A DNA stretch of 32,020 bases from a virus: IMG/VR virus record IMGVR_UViG_3300023284_000377, positions 1 to 32,020 of that record. The stretch is one strand, 5' to 3'. The translations under genes and the position numbers were made by a program. The notes beneath the pieces were generated by a model, which saw only the letters and a list, made by a program, of their open reading frames with translations, did not search any database and had not been told where the DNA came from. This document shows positions 14,604 to 21,058 of this stretch, one piece after another (the stretch's first letter is position 1; every line of letters begins with the position of its first letter).

Positions 14604-14964
14604 TATCCTCTCCCTGCTGTAAAAGGGGTATCTTTTTGGCTTCTGATTTTATGTGGCTATTGGCCGATGAATAGCCCATGTCAAATCCCGCGCCGGGGTC
14701 AGGGTCTACTTCAAGCCCCTCTATCAACGCCCTTAGTGCCTTGGCTTCTGCAATGGCAGAGGAAGCTAGTTTTGCTTGTTTGCAAAGGCTAATAAATATC
14801 GTTTTTCCACCGCCACGGCCGCCCATTGTTCCGTGGCTTTTAACCGAAAGCATCAGCCCATCAATCTCTTTTTCGCTCATGTGTGTTTTAGTCATGGCGT
14901 TTAACCTTTCTTCTTCGTCCTCCCTGCCAATTTGGTTCACAATATCCTGTTGTGTTTCTGCCAT
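14596..14964 (-). CDS. Small early protein with P-loop-like motif
   Basis: AAAGGA lies upstream of ATG 14964. After an acidic N-terminus it carries MSEKEIDGLML, then GGRGGGKT at about residues 48-55, which fits the Walker A pattern GxxxxGK(T/S). A helix AKALRALIEGLEVDPDP follows. No Walker B or ATPase core is present in 122 aa, so nucleotide binding is doubtful. The SEKEID...ALIEGL...NSHI frame is shared with the gene at 17317-17562, suggesting a duplicated small-protein family in which only this copy has the glycine-rich insert. Confidence 0.55.
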   Translation of the reverse strand: MAETQQDIVNQIGREDEEERLNAMTKTHMSEKEIDGLMLSVKSHGTMGGRGGGKTIFISLCKQAKLASSAIAEAKALRALIEGLEVDPDPGAGFDMGYSSANSHIKSEAKKIPLLQQGEDNG

Positions 14965-14966
14965 GT

Positions 14967-15140
14967 CTATCTTTTCCTTTCAGTCGTGCCGCCTATGGGC
15001 GTTTTGCCGGTTCCTTCACAATTTTCACACGGGTCTGGCACTTCTTTTACCGCCTCCCAGCCGAGGGGCATATTTGCTATGCCCGTCCCACTACATATTT
15101 CGCAATCCTGTGTTCCTAACTGTGATTTAAGGTGGGTCAT
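14967..15140 (-). CDS. Small DnaJ-type zinc-finger protein, 57 aa
   Basis: Two CxxCxGTG units are clear: CEICSGTG (residues 13-20) and CENCEGTG (38-45). This is half of the DnaJ cysteine-rich domain, which binds zinc and unfolded protein. Stand-alone minis of this kind are common in phage early regions, with unknown targets. Its start overlaps the stop of the upstream 27-aa membrane protein (ATGA). A related protein is encoded at 22270-22410 on the other strand. Confidence 0.7.
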   Translation of the reverse strand: MTHLKSQLGTQDCEICSGTGIANMPLGWEAVKEVPDPCENCEGTGKTPIGGTTERKR

Positions 15141-15220
15141 TTAAAAATCACCCATAACAGCAGTAAAATTATAAACAGTATTGGCAATTGTATTTTTACG
15201 GGTAGAGGTATGTTATTCAT
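15137..15220 (-). CDS. Mini membrane protein, 27 aa
   Basis: A good ribosome site (AAAGGA, nine bases upstream) precedes ATG 15220. The product is almost entirely one span (LPILFIILLLLWVIF) with a lysine at the end. Its stop overlaps the start of the zinc-finger gene (ATGA), which supports real, coupled translation. Confidence 0.5.
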   Translation of the reverse strand: MNNIPLPVKIQLPILFIILLLLWVIFK

Positions 15221-15235
15221 TTGATTTATCCTTTG

Positions 15236-15322
15236 TTAATATCCAGAAACAAATATGAAATAATACGCTAGTATTGTGGGTGTTAAAATAATTGCCAGCA
15301 TTCCTAAAAGTCCTTCGTTCAT
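15236..15322 (-). CDS. Mini membrane protein, 28 aa
   Basis: ATG 15322 follows AAAGGAG and lies right after the stop of the upstream gene. The product (GLLGMLAIILTPTILAYYFIF) is one hydrophobic span. Second of two adjacent tiny membrane proteins here. Confidence 0.5.
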   Translation of the reverse strand: MNEGLLGMLAIILTPTILAYYFIFVSGY

Positions 15323-15323
15323 G

Positions 15324-15464
15324 TCATTTCTCCTTTGTCTCTGTGAGGGTTTTAGTTCTGCCGTAAGTTATTAAATCAAAAAGAGCGTCTGAAACTTTTT
15401 CTGGTTTTCCAACGTCTAAGAGATAATTCATTTCAACCGCTTGCTCTTTAGGGAACACAATCAA
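15324..15464 (-). CDS. Hypothetical small protein, start uncertain
   Basis: The reliable part is the C-terminus (VEMNYLLDVGKPEKVSDALF and on). The open frame extends upstream to 15608, but there it reads as a shadow of the well-supported gene at 15487-15627 in a different frame. I therefore place the start near the TTG at 15464, without a good ribosome site (AAGGGG is 15 bases away). A frameshift that would fuse it to the upstream gene is the other explanation. Confidence 0.4.
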   Translation of the reverse strand: MIVFPKEQAVEMNYLLDVGKPEKVSDALFDLITYGRTKTLTETKEK

Positions 15465-15486
15465 AGTAGGGTAGGCGTTCCCCTTC

Positions 15487-15627
15487 TTATTTCGCCACTT
15501 CGGATTGGAGGCGGTCAAATTCTGTAACCACCCTTGCAGATAGGCCGTTTGGCAAAGAGTAAAAATCAATTGGGTTCTCCTTGTCCAAAATATCTCGGAA
15601 TAGGTCATATCCGGCTGAAACAGGCAT
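15487..15627 (-). CDS. Hypothetical 46-aa protein coupled to the HNH gene
   Basis: ATG 15627 forms a TGATG overlap with the stop of the homing endonuclease gene. The sequence (PVSAGYDLFRDILDKENPID, then RVVTEFDRLQSEVAK) looks like a normal soluble protein with a charged helix at the end. It ends where the frame shifts by one relative to the downstream small gene, so it may be the front half of a broken protein. Confidence 0.5.
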   Translation of the reverse strand: MPVSAGYDLFRDILDKENPIDFYSLPNGLSARVVTEFDRLQSEVAK

Positions 15628-16238
15628 CACTCACCCCCTTCTAAAATGGCTTGGTTTAAAAGCTCGTTATAGCCGTTTCTCAAGTGATTCCATCCATATC
15701 CAGCAAGAATATAATAAACACTTTTGGGAGACGCCTGGTAATCTTTGGCAATGCTTTTGTACAATTCCCCCGTTTTGTGTCGGGCCAGCATTTCTAAAAC
15801 ATCAACGTCTGTTAATTTGGTTTTCCATTGACGCTCACCGCAGTTGCTTGTTCCATGAATTTTTCTATGATGTTGATTTTCAGATAAGGTGACCCACGCT
15901 AAATTTTCTACATTATTATTTGTGGGGTTCCCATCCATATGAGCGCACTCTAGTCCGCTTGGACAGTCGCCTATAAAAGCAGTGGCGACTAGCCTGTGAA
16001 TACTTAGAACCGTCCGCTTTTGGTGTTTTTGTAGACTAACAGACCCGTAACCCTTCGGCTTAAAATACGGTTTGATAATTCTAGCTTTTTGGGCGCGTAA
16101 AACTGGTCCGTGGGGGCCGCCCCCTGGAATTATTCTTTTAAGCCCTCTAACGCGCCCCAAATTACTAACCTCGTACAAGCCTTCGTAGTTTTTAATAGGA
16201 AGCCATTTTTCTTTTGGTATTGGTTGTTTATTAAGCAT
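15627..16238 (-). CDS. HNH homing endonuclease with NUMOD4 domain
   Basis: NUMOD4 is at residues 12-32 (WLPIKNYEGLYEVSNLGRVR). An HNH_3 nuclease core follows at 80-125: IHRLVATAFIG (His81), CAHMDGNPTNNN (His100, Asn108) and NLAWVTLSENQHH. The C-terminal part (about 138-185, KLTDVDVLEMLARHKTGELY) is helix-turn-helix-like and probably reads DNA. Free-standing HNH genes spread by cutting intron-less or gene-less relatives. It lies between the DUF1367 gene and a possibly broken small gene, and overlaps both. Confidence 0.85.
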   Translation of the reverse strand: MLNKQPIPKEKWLPIKNYEGLYEVSNLGRVRGLKRIIPGGGPHGPVLRAQKARIIKPYFKPKGYGSVSLQKHQKRTVLSIHRLVATAFIGDCPSGLECAHMDGNPTNNNVENLAWVTLSENQHHRKIHGTSNCGERQWKTKLTDVDVLEMLARHKTGELYKSIAKDYQASPKSVYYILAGYGWNHLRNGYNELLNQAILEGGE

Positions 16239-16674
16239 TGATTACTCCTATAGGCGCATTACCCAACAATTCGTCTGGGTCTAGTCCAAATTCCTCGCAC
16301 CAAACATCAAGAGACCTATCAAAGACATCTTGAAATACTTCCTGTCCTAGATTATGAAAGGCCATTGAGTCTGCCTCTAACACCACAGAGCCATCAAATC
16401 TTAACGATGGGGTGCAATATCCTATTTTAATCAATGTGGCCTTACGAAGCAACTCTGCGCTACCAAATCTGTCTTGATTTTCATGGACATTCTTGAGCGT
16501 TACAAAATATTTCCTATGCTGCTGTGGTGATCTTGCTCTCTCTGTTTTAACAGCTAATACTTTTCCCTCTGCTTTTCTAAGGGCCTCTTCTGATTCCTCG
16601 TCTGTGGGGACTAGAGCTATATACCCCATACCAAAAGAATTTATTAGACGTTTGCATTCAAGCATTATCATCAA
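16231..16674 (-). CDS. DUF1367-like protein
   Basis: The 147-aa protein has the core of the DUF1367 family, which occurs in lambdoid and related phages next to recombination genes: ARSPQQHRKYFVTLKNVHEN (with the QHRKYF box), LLRKATLIKIGYC, and the C-terminal VFDRSLDVWCEEFGLDPDEL. The biochemical function is unknown. It is flanked by the Ref-like nuclease upstream (17-bp overlap) and the homing endonuclease downstream. Confidence 0.7.
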   Translation of the reverse strand: MMIMLECKRLINSFGMGYIALVPTDEESEEALRKAEGKVLAVKTERARSPQQHRKYFVTLKNVHENQDRFGSAELLRKATLIKIGYCTPSLRFDGSVVLEADSMAFHNLGQEVFQDVFDRSLDVWCEEFGLDPDELLGNAPIGVINA

Positions 16675-16993
16675 ACAACCTCATTGTTTTTATCCATGCC
16701 ATTTTAGGCCATGTCTCTGCGTCTATCCCATGACCAGCAAAAAACTCTCTCTCATTTCCATTCCCATGTACGCTGTCGTCAGTATTTCTATGGTGGTCAG
16801 GACACAAGGGGAAGATTCTATCATTCCTTCTGGGATTATGTATAATAGAATGGTGTACCTCTGCTGGCCTTCTGCATATAATACACCCTCCTTCTATCAA
16901 TCTTTCGTAATGAAATCCCTCCAGACGACTTCTTAGCCCACGCCTTCTGCGTTTCTTTATTCTCTTGTGTTTTACTTTCTTGTCAATTTGCAC
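16658..16993 (-). CDS. Ref-like RecA-dependent HNH nuclease
   Basis: A strongly basic N-terminus (KKVKHKRIKKRRRRGLRSR) is followed by a zinc-bearing HNH motif: CIICRRPAEVHHSI (Cys37, Cys40, His47, His48), FPLCPDHHRN (Cys64, His67, His68) and VHGNGNEREFFAGHGID. This order matches phage P1 Ref, which cuts DNA at RecA-made strand-exchange joints. The nearby Rad52-type annealing gene supports a recombination role. Catalysis is inferred from motif similarity. Confidence 0.7.
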   Translation of the reverse strand: MQIDKKVKHKRIKKRRRRGLRSRLEGFHYERLIEGGCIICRRPAEVHHSIIHNPRRNDRIFPLCPDHHRNTDDSVHGNGNEREFFAGHGIDAETWPKMAWIKTMRLFDDNA

Positions 16994-16996
16994 TTA

Positions 16997-17317
16997 TCAC
17001 CTCGCGCGCGAGAACTTATTCTTTTTGGGTGTTTTCTTCTCTTCATACTCCATCACAATTTCATATTTCTTCGTTTCTACGGGTGTCCATGTTAGTAAAG
17101 GAGTACTGTGTGTTTTCTTGTAAACCCATACCTTAAGTCGCATTGGTAGTTCCCCGTCTTTAGACGATTGACCAAAAACAACACTCATGTCTTTGTTCGC
17201 ATAACCAAACCGGAACAGTTCATTTAACTTATCAACAGTTTCCACAATTTCTGTGGCTAATTCTTCATAAATCTGGTCTGCTGTTTTAGCCTTTGGTGTT
17301 TTCTTTTTCTTGGTCAT
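16997..17317 (-). CDS. Hypothetical basic protein, 106 aa
   Basis: Lysine-rich at both ends (MTKKKKTPKAK and EKKTPKKNKFSRAR) with a helix and a short strand region between (LKVWVYKKTHSTPLLTWTPV). The charge pattern suggests nucleic acid binding. The stop of the previous gene and this start abut (shared base at 17317). No family recognised. Confidence 0.6.
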   Translation of the reverse strand: MTKKKKTPKAKTADQIYEELATEIVETVDKLNELFRFGYANKDMSVVFGQSSKDGELPMRLKVWVYKKTHSTPLLTWTPVETKKYEIVMEYEEKKTPKKNKFSRAR

Positions 17318-17562
17318 TATCCATTCTCCTCTATCTTTTTGGCAGTTTCTTTAATATGTTCGATTTGTGCGTGTAAGTTCACAATGGTTTCTGTTTCGGT
17401 TAATCCGCTTGTGGGGTCTGCTAAGTAAAGCCCATCAATAAGGGCCTTCAGGGCGTTGTAGTTTTTGGCTTGGCTCATAATATCCCAAAGCGTTTCTTCT
17501 CGACAAGTATCGCCCTTTTGATACTTGCGTCTATATTCATCAATCTCTTTATCACTTAACAT
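17317..17562 (-). CDS. Small early protein, KEID/ALKALIDGL family
   Basis: The ATG at 17562 is chosen because it makes a TGATG overlap and has GAGGAG upstream. The protein starts LSDKEIDEYRRKY, then ETLWDIMSQAKNYNALKALI, and ends NLHAQIEHIKETAKKIEENG. The same skeleton is visible in the gene at 14596-14964 and more faintly in those at 28619, 29389 and 30408. Function unknown. Confidence 0.6.
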   Translation of the reverse strand: MLSDKEIDEYRRKYQKGDTCREETLWDIMSQAKNYNALKALIDGLYLADPTSGLTETETIVNLHAQIEHIKETAKKIEENG

Positions 17563-17774
17563 CACCCATTCTCCTCTATATAATATTCATAATATCTTGA
17601 GTGGCCTGTTTTCGTCCAATACTTTCCTATCGGGATGCCTTTAGCTTTCATGTCAGACATTCGTTTCTGTGCAGAATTTATCCACCCATCATCAAGGTTT
17701 TCAAGCTCTCTCTTCGAGTGTGGTCTTATTTTAAGCGCCCTATATATTCTTCGTTCCTGTGGTGATAGTTTCAT
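17562..17774 (-). CDS. Small winged-helix-like protein
   Basis: Residues 1-60 read like a winged helix: MKLSPQERRIYRALKIRPHS, then LDDGWINSAQKRMSDMKAKG as a recognition helix, then the wing YWTKTGHSRYYEYY. It overlaps the Rad52-type gene by ATGA and may regulate this block. Assignment is by pattern only. Confidence 0.55.
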   Translation of the reverse strand: MKLSPQERRIYRALKIRPHSKRELENLDDGWINSAQKRMSDMKAKGIPIGKYWTKTGHSRYYEYYIEENG

Positions 17775-18484
17775 GACGCGGCCTCCTCTACCTTTTTAAG
17801 TTTCTGTGCGTGTTTGGCACATTCTTTCCGTGTTTCATCATACATTTCAGGGGATAATTGTTTAAGAATATCCAAGAAAGGTTTACAGTCCATCCATGCT
17901 TTTTCATAATCAGTTATGTATTTGGTTACCCAAATAGCATCCAGGATGTCAGCCTTTAATTCCTCGGCACTTTTTATTGGTACGTCTTCCTCTTTTACAG
18001 GTTTGCCCCCGAGGTTATGTCTAAGTCTTGCTAAAGTAATATCGTCAAACTTATAGGACTTCCCTTGTTTCTGAATACCTACCCACGGGGTTCCTGCTGA
18101 ATATAAATATCTTCCTATTCCATGTTGGACTGCGGCTCTCTTGAAGGCGTCAGAGAACTGCCCCTTTTCTCCTTCATAAGAGGTTTGGCCAGCACCGTCT
18201 GATTTCCATATCCAAACAACCTTGCTATGGTCTATAAGTTCTTTCTTCCCCCCAGAGTGGCCGGTGTCTGCTATTCCAATTTTACAACAGACAGCCCCAT
18301 TAACAGGCGAGAATTCAGATTGCCAACCATCAGGCCCACATACCTCATCAAGCCTATCCATTACGTCTCTTGCGTCCACATAAGCCAATGCCATACCCTT
18401 GGTTTTGTCAGCGTTAGTAGCCCCTACCCTGAAATGAACTGTCTCAGGATTGAATGGTTCTGCCAGCTTTTCCCAAATACTCAT
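17771..18484 (-). CDS. Rad52/Rad22-type single-strand annealing protein
   Basis: The N-terminal two thirds has clear Rad52-family features: MALAYVDARDVMDRLDEVCG, GWQSEF, and the most conserved block EGEKGQFSDAFKRAAVQHGI followed by GRYLY. Such phage proteins form rings that anneal complementary single strands in recombination and repair. The C-terminal third is helical and lysine-rich. Partner genes downstream are the Ref-like nuclease and DUF1367. It lies at the centre of the leftward early operon with overlapping stops and starts on both sides. Confidence 0.85.
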   Translation of the reverse strand: MSIWEKLAEPFNPETVHFRVGATNADKTKGMALAYVDARDVMDRLDEVCGPDGWQSEFSPVNGAVCCKIGIADTGHSGGKKELIDHSKVVWIWKSDGAGQTSYEGEKGQFSDAFKRAAVQHGIGRYLYSAGTPWVGIQKQGKSYKFDDITLARLRHNLGGKPVKEEDVPIKSAEELKADILDAIWVTKYITDYEKAWMDCKPFLDILKQLSPEMYDETRKECAKHAQKLKKVEEAAS

Positions 18485-18651
18485 TGTGGTGTCCTCTTTT
18501 TAAATTCCCTTAACCCTATCAGGTAAGCATTAAACTTATCCCATTCTACTTCAATCAACTCAAGATTTGCCAACACAGTCTCTTGATCCTTTGATAGCCT
18601 TATCTTCTTCATGGCTTCTGTTAAATCCCATATGTCAAATTCAGTTTTCAT
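18481..18651 (-). CDS. Hypothetical 56-aa helical protein
   Basis: ATG 18651 overlaps the previous stop (ATGA) and its own stop overlaps the start of the Rad52-type gene. The product is charged and helical (DLTEAMKKIRLSKDQETVLA, VEWDKFNAYLIGLREFKKR). It might act with the annealing protein, but this is only context. Confidence 0.6.
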   Translation of the reverse strand: MKTEFDIWDLTEAMKKIRLSKDQETVLANLELIEVEWDKFNAYLIGLREFKKRTPQ

Positions 18652-18947
18652 TTAGCACCTCGCGGGCGGGACTTTTTAATCATTGCTTTGAGAATTTCGT
18701 TTAACGCTTGGTATGCCGCTTCTTCTAAATCATTCTCTGCGGTGCTTCCTAATTTATCCACAGCGACTTTGAGCGCGTCTATTTCTGTCACAATAACCGC
18801 CTTGCCTTCTATAAGTGCAATGAACTGTTCCATAGGGATTGCTTGTGTTTTTCTCTCCCATTTATCGTCGGTTAAGATTTGGGCTTTAAAAATATAAACC
18901 CCATCGCCGGGATAACCCTCCATGTCGCAAATTACTTTATCGCTCAT
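18648..18947 (-). CDS. Hypothetical 99-aa early protein
   Basis: A beta-rich N-terminus (KVICDMEGYPGDGVYIFKAQ) is followed by PMEQFIALIEGKAVIVTEID and a C-terminal helix ending in a basic tail (KKSRPRGAK). The ALIEGKA.IV box recurs in the gene at 23963 (ALIEGKARIV), hinting at a shared small module. ATGA overlaps tie it to both neighbours. Confidence 0.6.
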   Translation of the reverse strand: MSDKVICDMEGYPGDGVYIFKAQILTDDKWERKTQAIPMEQFIALIEGKAVIVTEIDALKVAVDKLGSTAENDLEEAAYQALNEILKAMIKKSRPRGAK

Positions 18948-19168
18948 TTCTTCTCTCCAAAAAGATTAGCTTTAATTATTGCTTTATTAAGTTTGGCTTG
19001 CTTCCTTTTCCAAGCGTCAGCTTTTTTAAAATACTCTTGTTCTGTAAGTGACATTGGCGTTAAAGGCCCTAATATCTCCAGTTTAGGTGTCCGCACATTT
19101 CCTTCTTCCATACGTCTTTCGTCGTTGGTTTCATGTATAATGTTAGGGTCGTCGCCGTATCTAGACAT
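18944..19168 (-). CDS. Hypothetical 74-aa protein
   Basis: A polar N-terminus (DDPNIIHETNDERRMEEGNV) is followed by a lysine-rich helix (EYFKKADAWKRKQAKLNKAI). ATGA overlap with the next gene. No family recognised; its first half looks unstructured. Confidence 0.55.
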   Translation of the reverse strand: MSRYGDDPNIIHETNDERRMEEGNVRTPKLEILGPLTPMSLTEQEYFKKADAWKRKQAKLNKAIIKANLFGEKK

Positions 19169-19179
19169 GATTTTCTCCT

Positions 19180-19440
19180 CTACTCAAGCGCTTCGATTGC
19201 TTTGAGGGTGTTTGTGACTTGTCCTTTAGTGAGCCAACCCAAAACATCATCGGTAATAGGTGTTTCATAGTTTAAATCACCGTCTTTCAATACTGCCAAT
19301 TCGTATTTACCTTCCTCCCCGCCATAGCTAAAAGAAGTCCTCACCACAGATGCGCCGTAACCATTGTCGAAAGCAACCCTGGCCTGAACACCGCCAACAC
19401 CACCAAGGTGAGGTTTAAAATCTAAATCCGCAAATTTCAT
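19180..19440 (-). CDS. Conserved-looking phage early protein, 86 aa
   Basis: First gene of the leftward early operon, with GGAAAGGAGA just upstream. It resembles small phage proteins with DLDFKPH, then FDNGYGASVVRT, KYELAVLKDGDLNYETPI and a final helix VTNTLKAIEALE. I know the pattern from other phage early regions but not the function. Confidence 0.65.
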   Translation of the reverse strand: MKFADLDFKPHLGGVGGVQARVAFDNGYGASVVRTSFSYGGEEGKYELAVLKDGDLNYETPITDDVLGWLTKGQVTNTLKAIEALE

Positions 19441-19537
19441 CTAATTTCTCCTTTCCCCTAATATACATACCTGTTGGATTAATGCAACCCCTAATTTTGC
19501 GCTTGCATTTAAAATAAGGGTGATGTACAAAGGAACA
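19441..19537. promoter_or_regulatory. Divergent early promoter/operator region
   Basis: Leftward promoter: -35 TTGCAT (complement of 19482-19487), 16 bp, -10 TATATT (complement of 19460-19465). An inverted repeat AATGCAA 19481-19487 / TTGCATT 19503-19509, with 15 bp between the arms and 22 bp centre to centre, overlaps that -35. The right arm could serve as -35 for a rightward promoter with -10 TACAAA at 19526-19531, which would give a nearly leaderless message for the gene at 19538. This fits a repressor-controlled switch. Confidence 0.55.
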
Positions 19538-19789
19538 ATGAAAGAAATTTATATTAAAGAAGTCGTTGCGGAAATTGAGCAAACTGCCAAGAACCATAAC
19601 ATTTCAATAGCGTCTGTGTTGAGACACGCAGATGTAGACAATTCAACCTTTTATCGCTGGAAAAACGCAGAGAGTGACCCCTTTGATACCGTCAATAAAG
19701 TCATTGTTGCTGTTAATTCAAAGATTGCAGATGTTACCCCAACGGGGGAGGGTAGCCCCTTATCCTCCCCCACAGGGAGGGAGACATGA
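19538..19789 (+). CDS. HTH regulator, Cro/CI-like
   Basis: Residues ~8-60 form a small helix-turn-helix domain with IASVLRHADVDNSTFYRWKN, where the second helix DNSTFYRWK is the recognition helix. The short length and position at the divergent promoter suggest a Cro-type or early repressor. The start is ambiguous: ATG 19538 has AAAGGA close by, while ATG 19523 and GTG 19520 follow AAGGG. The C-terminal tail (PTGEGSPLSSPTGRET) is low complexity. Confidence 0.65.
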   Translation: MKEIYIKEVVAEIEQTAKNHNISIASVLRHADVDNSTFYRWKNAESDPFDTVNKVIVAVNSKIADVTPTGEGSPLSSPTGRET

Positions 19790-20139
19790 CAAACTACAGA
19801 CCGTGGTTAAGTTTGGAAATCAAACGGTTAAAAAAATACTACCCGACAATGCACACCAGTGATTTGCTGGAAGCGTTTCCGGGACGCTCAAAAGACTCAA
19901 TTTATAATGCCGCCAGTATAAACAATATAAAAAGACAAAGACGCTGTACCAGATTGCCTGTCAAGGAAATGCTGGAATTAAAACAAAGGCGCAAAGACGC
20001 ACAAATAGATTTGGAGAGCGTGGCACAAATAATGGGCTTTTCCTCTGGTACAATAAGTAACCTTGAACACGGAAAAGTACGCGCCAGTAAATTCCATATT
20101 CAATGCTATAAAGATACTTTGGAAAGGTTGGGGGCGTGA
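19786..20139 (+). CDS. Two-domain DNA-binding protein (Myb/SANT-like plus XRE-like HTH)
   Basis: The N-terminal 50 residues (WLSLEIKRLKKYYPTMHTSD, AFPGRSKDSIYNAASINNI) have the W...E...L..YYP...GRS..SI pattern of Myb/SANT-like or GcrA-like repeats. The C-terminal half (DLESVAQIMGFSSGTISNLE) is an XRE-type helix-turn-helix. It overlaps the first regulator by ATGA, so both are made together. It may regulate the rightward early block. Confidence 0.65.
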   Translation: MTNYRPWLSLEIKRLKKYYPTMHTSDLLEAFPGRSKDSIYNAASINNIKRQRRCTRLPVKEMLELKQRRKDAQIDLESVAQIMGFSSGTISNLEHGKVRASKFHIQCYKDTLERLGA

Positions 20140-20309
20140 GAACTTTTGTTAAAGCAATCCAAACAGACACCGTGACTATCGAGGTTTGGGACTGTGGGAC
20201 CATAGAAATTGAGATTAATAACTATGATGCAACAAGAGGTTATTTAGAAAAAGAAGAAACAAAAGAACTATACAAAATCCTGAAAGAACTTTTTGAGACA
20301 AAGAAATGA
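20136..20309 (+). CDS. Hypothetical 57-aa protein, GTG start
   Basis: GTG 20136 overlaps the previous stop (GTGA), and the stop overlaps the start of the replication gene (ATGA), so the frame fits the operon exactly. The sequence is short strands (TVTIEVWDCGTIEIEIN) followed by a charged helix (LEKEETKELYKILKELFETK). Function unknown. Confidence 0.6.
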   Translation: MRTFVKAIQTDTVTIEVWDCGTIEIEINNYDATRGYLEKEETKELYKILKELFETKK

Positions 20310-21058
20310 AACTGATCCCAAAAAACTGGAAGAGCTTTCAACACTATAAGCACAGGTCTCCCCCCTGGGTGAAACTTCATAGAAGCTTATTAGACGACTT
20401 TGATTACCAATGCTTGCCTGTTGCAAGCAGAGCGCTAGCACCAATGTTATGGTTGCTAGCAAGCGAATCAGATGATGGTACAATAGAGGCCACCAGAGAG
20501 GAGTTGGCATTCAGGCTAAGAATGGGGGAGAAGGACTTCGAGGACGCTCTTAAACCATTGATTAATAAGGGGTTTTTTAAAAATGATAGCAAGGCGCTAG
20601 CAAAGCCCAAGCAAAGTGCTGTACCAGAGATAGAGAAGAGTAAGAGTAGAGACAGAGAAGAGAAGAGAGAGAGTCTCGTGCTTGCAAGCAAGCCCGCCCC
20701 GAAAGGAAACGGTACAGACGGGACGTTGGTTTGGGATTCATATTCAAAAGCATATTTTAGTAGTTATGGAATTGAACCAAAAAGAAACGCAAAGATAAAT
20801 TCCCTTTGTAAGCAATTAGTAAAGAGGCTTGGCAAGAAAGACGCTGTTGCCCTCGCGGGCTGGTATCCCTTTCGTAAGGGAGGAACATACAAGAGATCAA
20901 AACATTGTATGGATTTATTGGTAAGGGACGCAGAAGGATTATATACGGAGTGGGCGACAGGTAAACAGGTCACTGATAAGCAAGCAAGAGAAGAAGACAC
21001 ACAGGCCAGCAAGGGTCAGGTTTGGCAAAACGTAATTCTGGAGGCAGACTATGAGTAG
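20306..21058 (+). CDS. Lambda O-like replication initiator
   Basis: The N-terminal domain (LIPKNWKSFQHYK, PPWVKLHRSLLDDFDYQCLP, SRALAPMLWLLASE, then EELAFRLRMGEKDFEDALKP) is the winged-helix DNA-binding domain found in phage O/DnaT-like initiators. A charged linker (about residues 107-125) separates it from a C-terminal region that probably contacts the helicase loader. The linker DNA holds repeats and a purine tract that may be the origin. The gene downstream is a candidate loader. Confidence 0.75.
   Translation: MKLIPKNWKSFQHYKHRSPPWVKLHRSLLDDFDYQCLPVASRALAPMLWLLASESDDGTIEATREELAFRLRMGEKDFEDALKPLINKGFFKNDSKALAKPKQSAVPEIEKSKSRDREEKRESLVLASKPAPKGNGTDGTLVWDSYSKAYFSSYGIEPKRNAKINSLCKQLVKRLGKKDAVALAGWYPFRKGGTYKRSKHCMDLLVRDAEGLYTEWATGKQVTDKQAREEDTQASKGQVWQNVILEADYE
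20421..20693 (+). other. Candidate replication origin inside the initiator gene
   Basis: Five related sites are visible: TTGCAAGCA 20421-20429, GCGCTAGCA 20432-20440, TTGCTAGCAAGC 20453-20464, GGCGCTAGCAAAGC 20593-20606 and TTGCAAGCAAGC 20682-20693. Between the last two lies a near-pure purine tract (20626-20673). Iterons within the O gene next to an unusual-composition tract is the lambda origin layout. The function is inferred; the repeats could also reflect codon use at Ala-Ser-Lys stretches. Confidence 0.4.

Noticed and set aside
15465-15608. The upstream part of the open frame 15324-15608
   Set aside because: It overlaps the better supported gene at 15487-15627 in another frame, starts without a ribosome site, and has an unlikely composition (WTRRTQLIFTLC).
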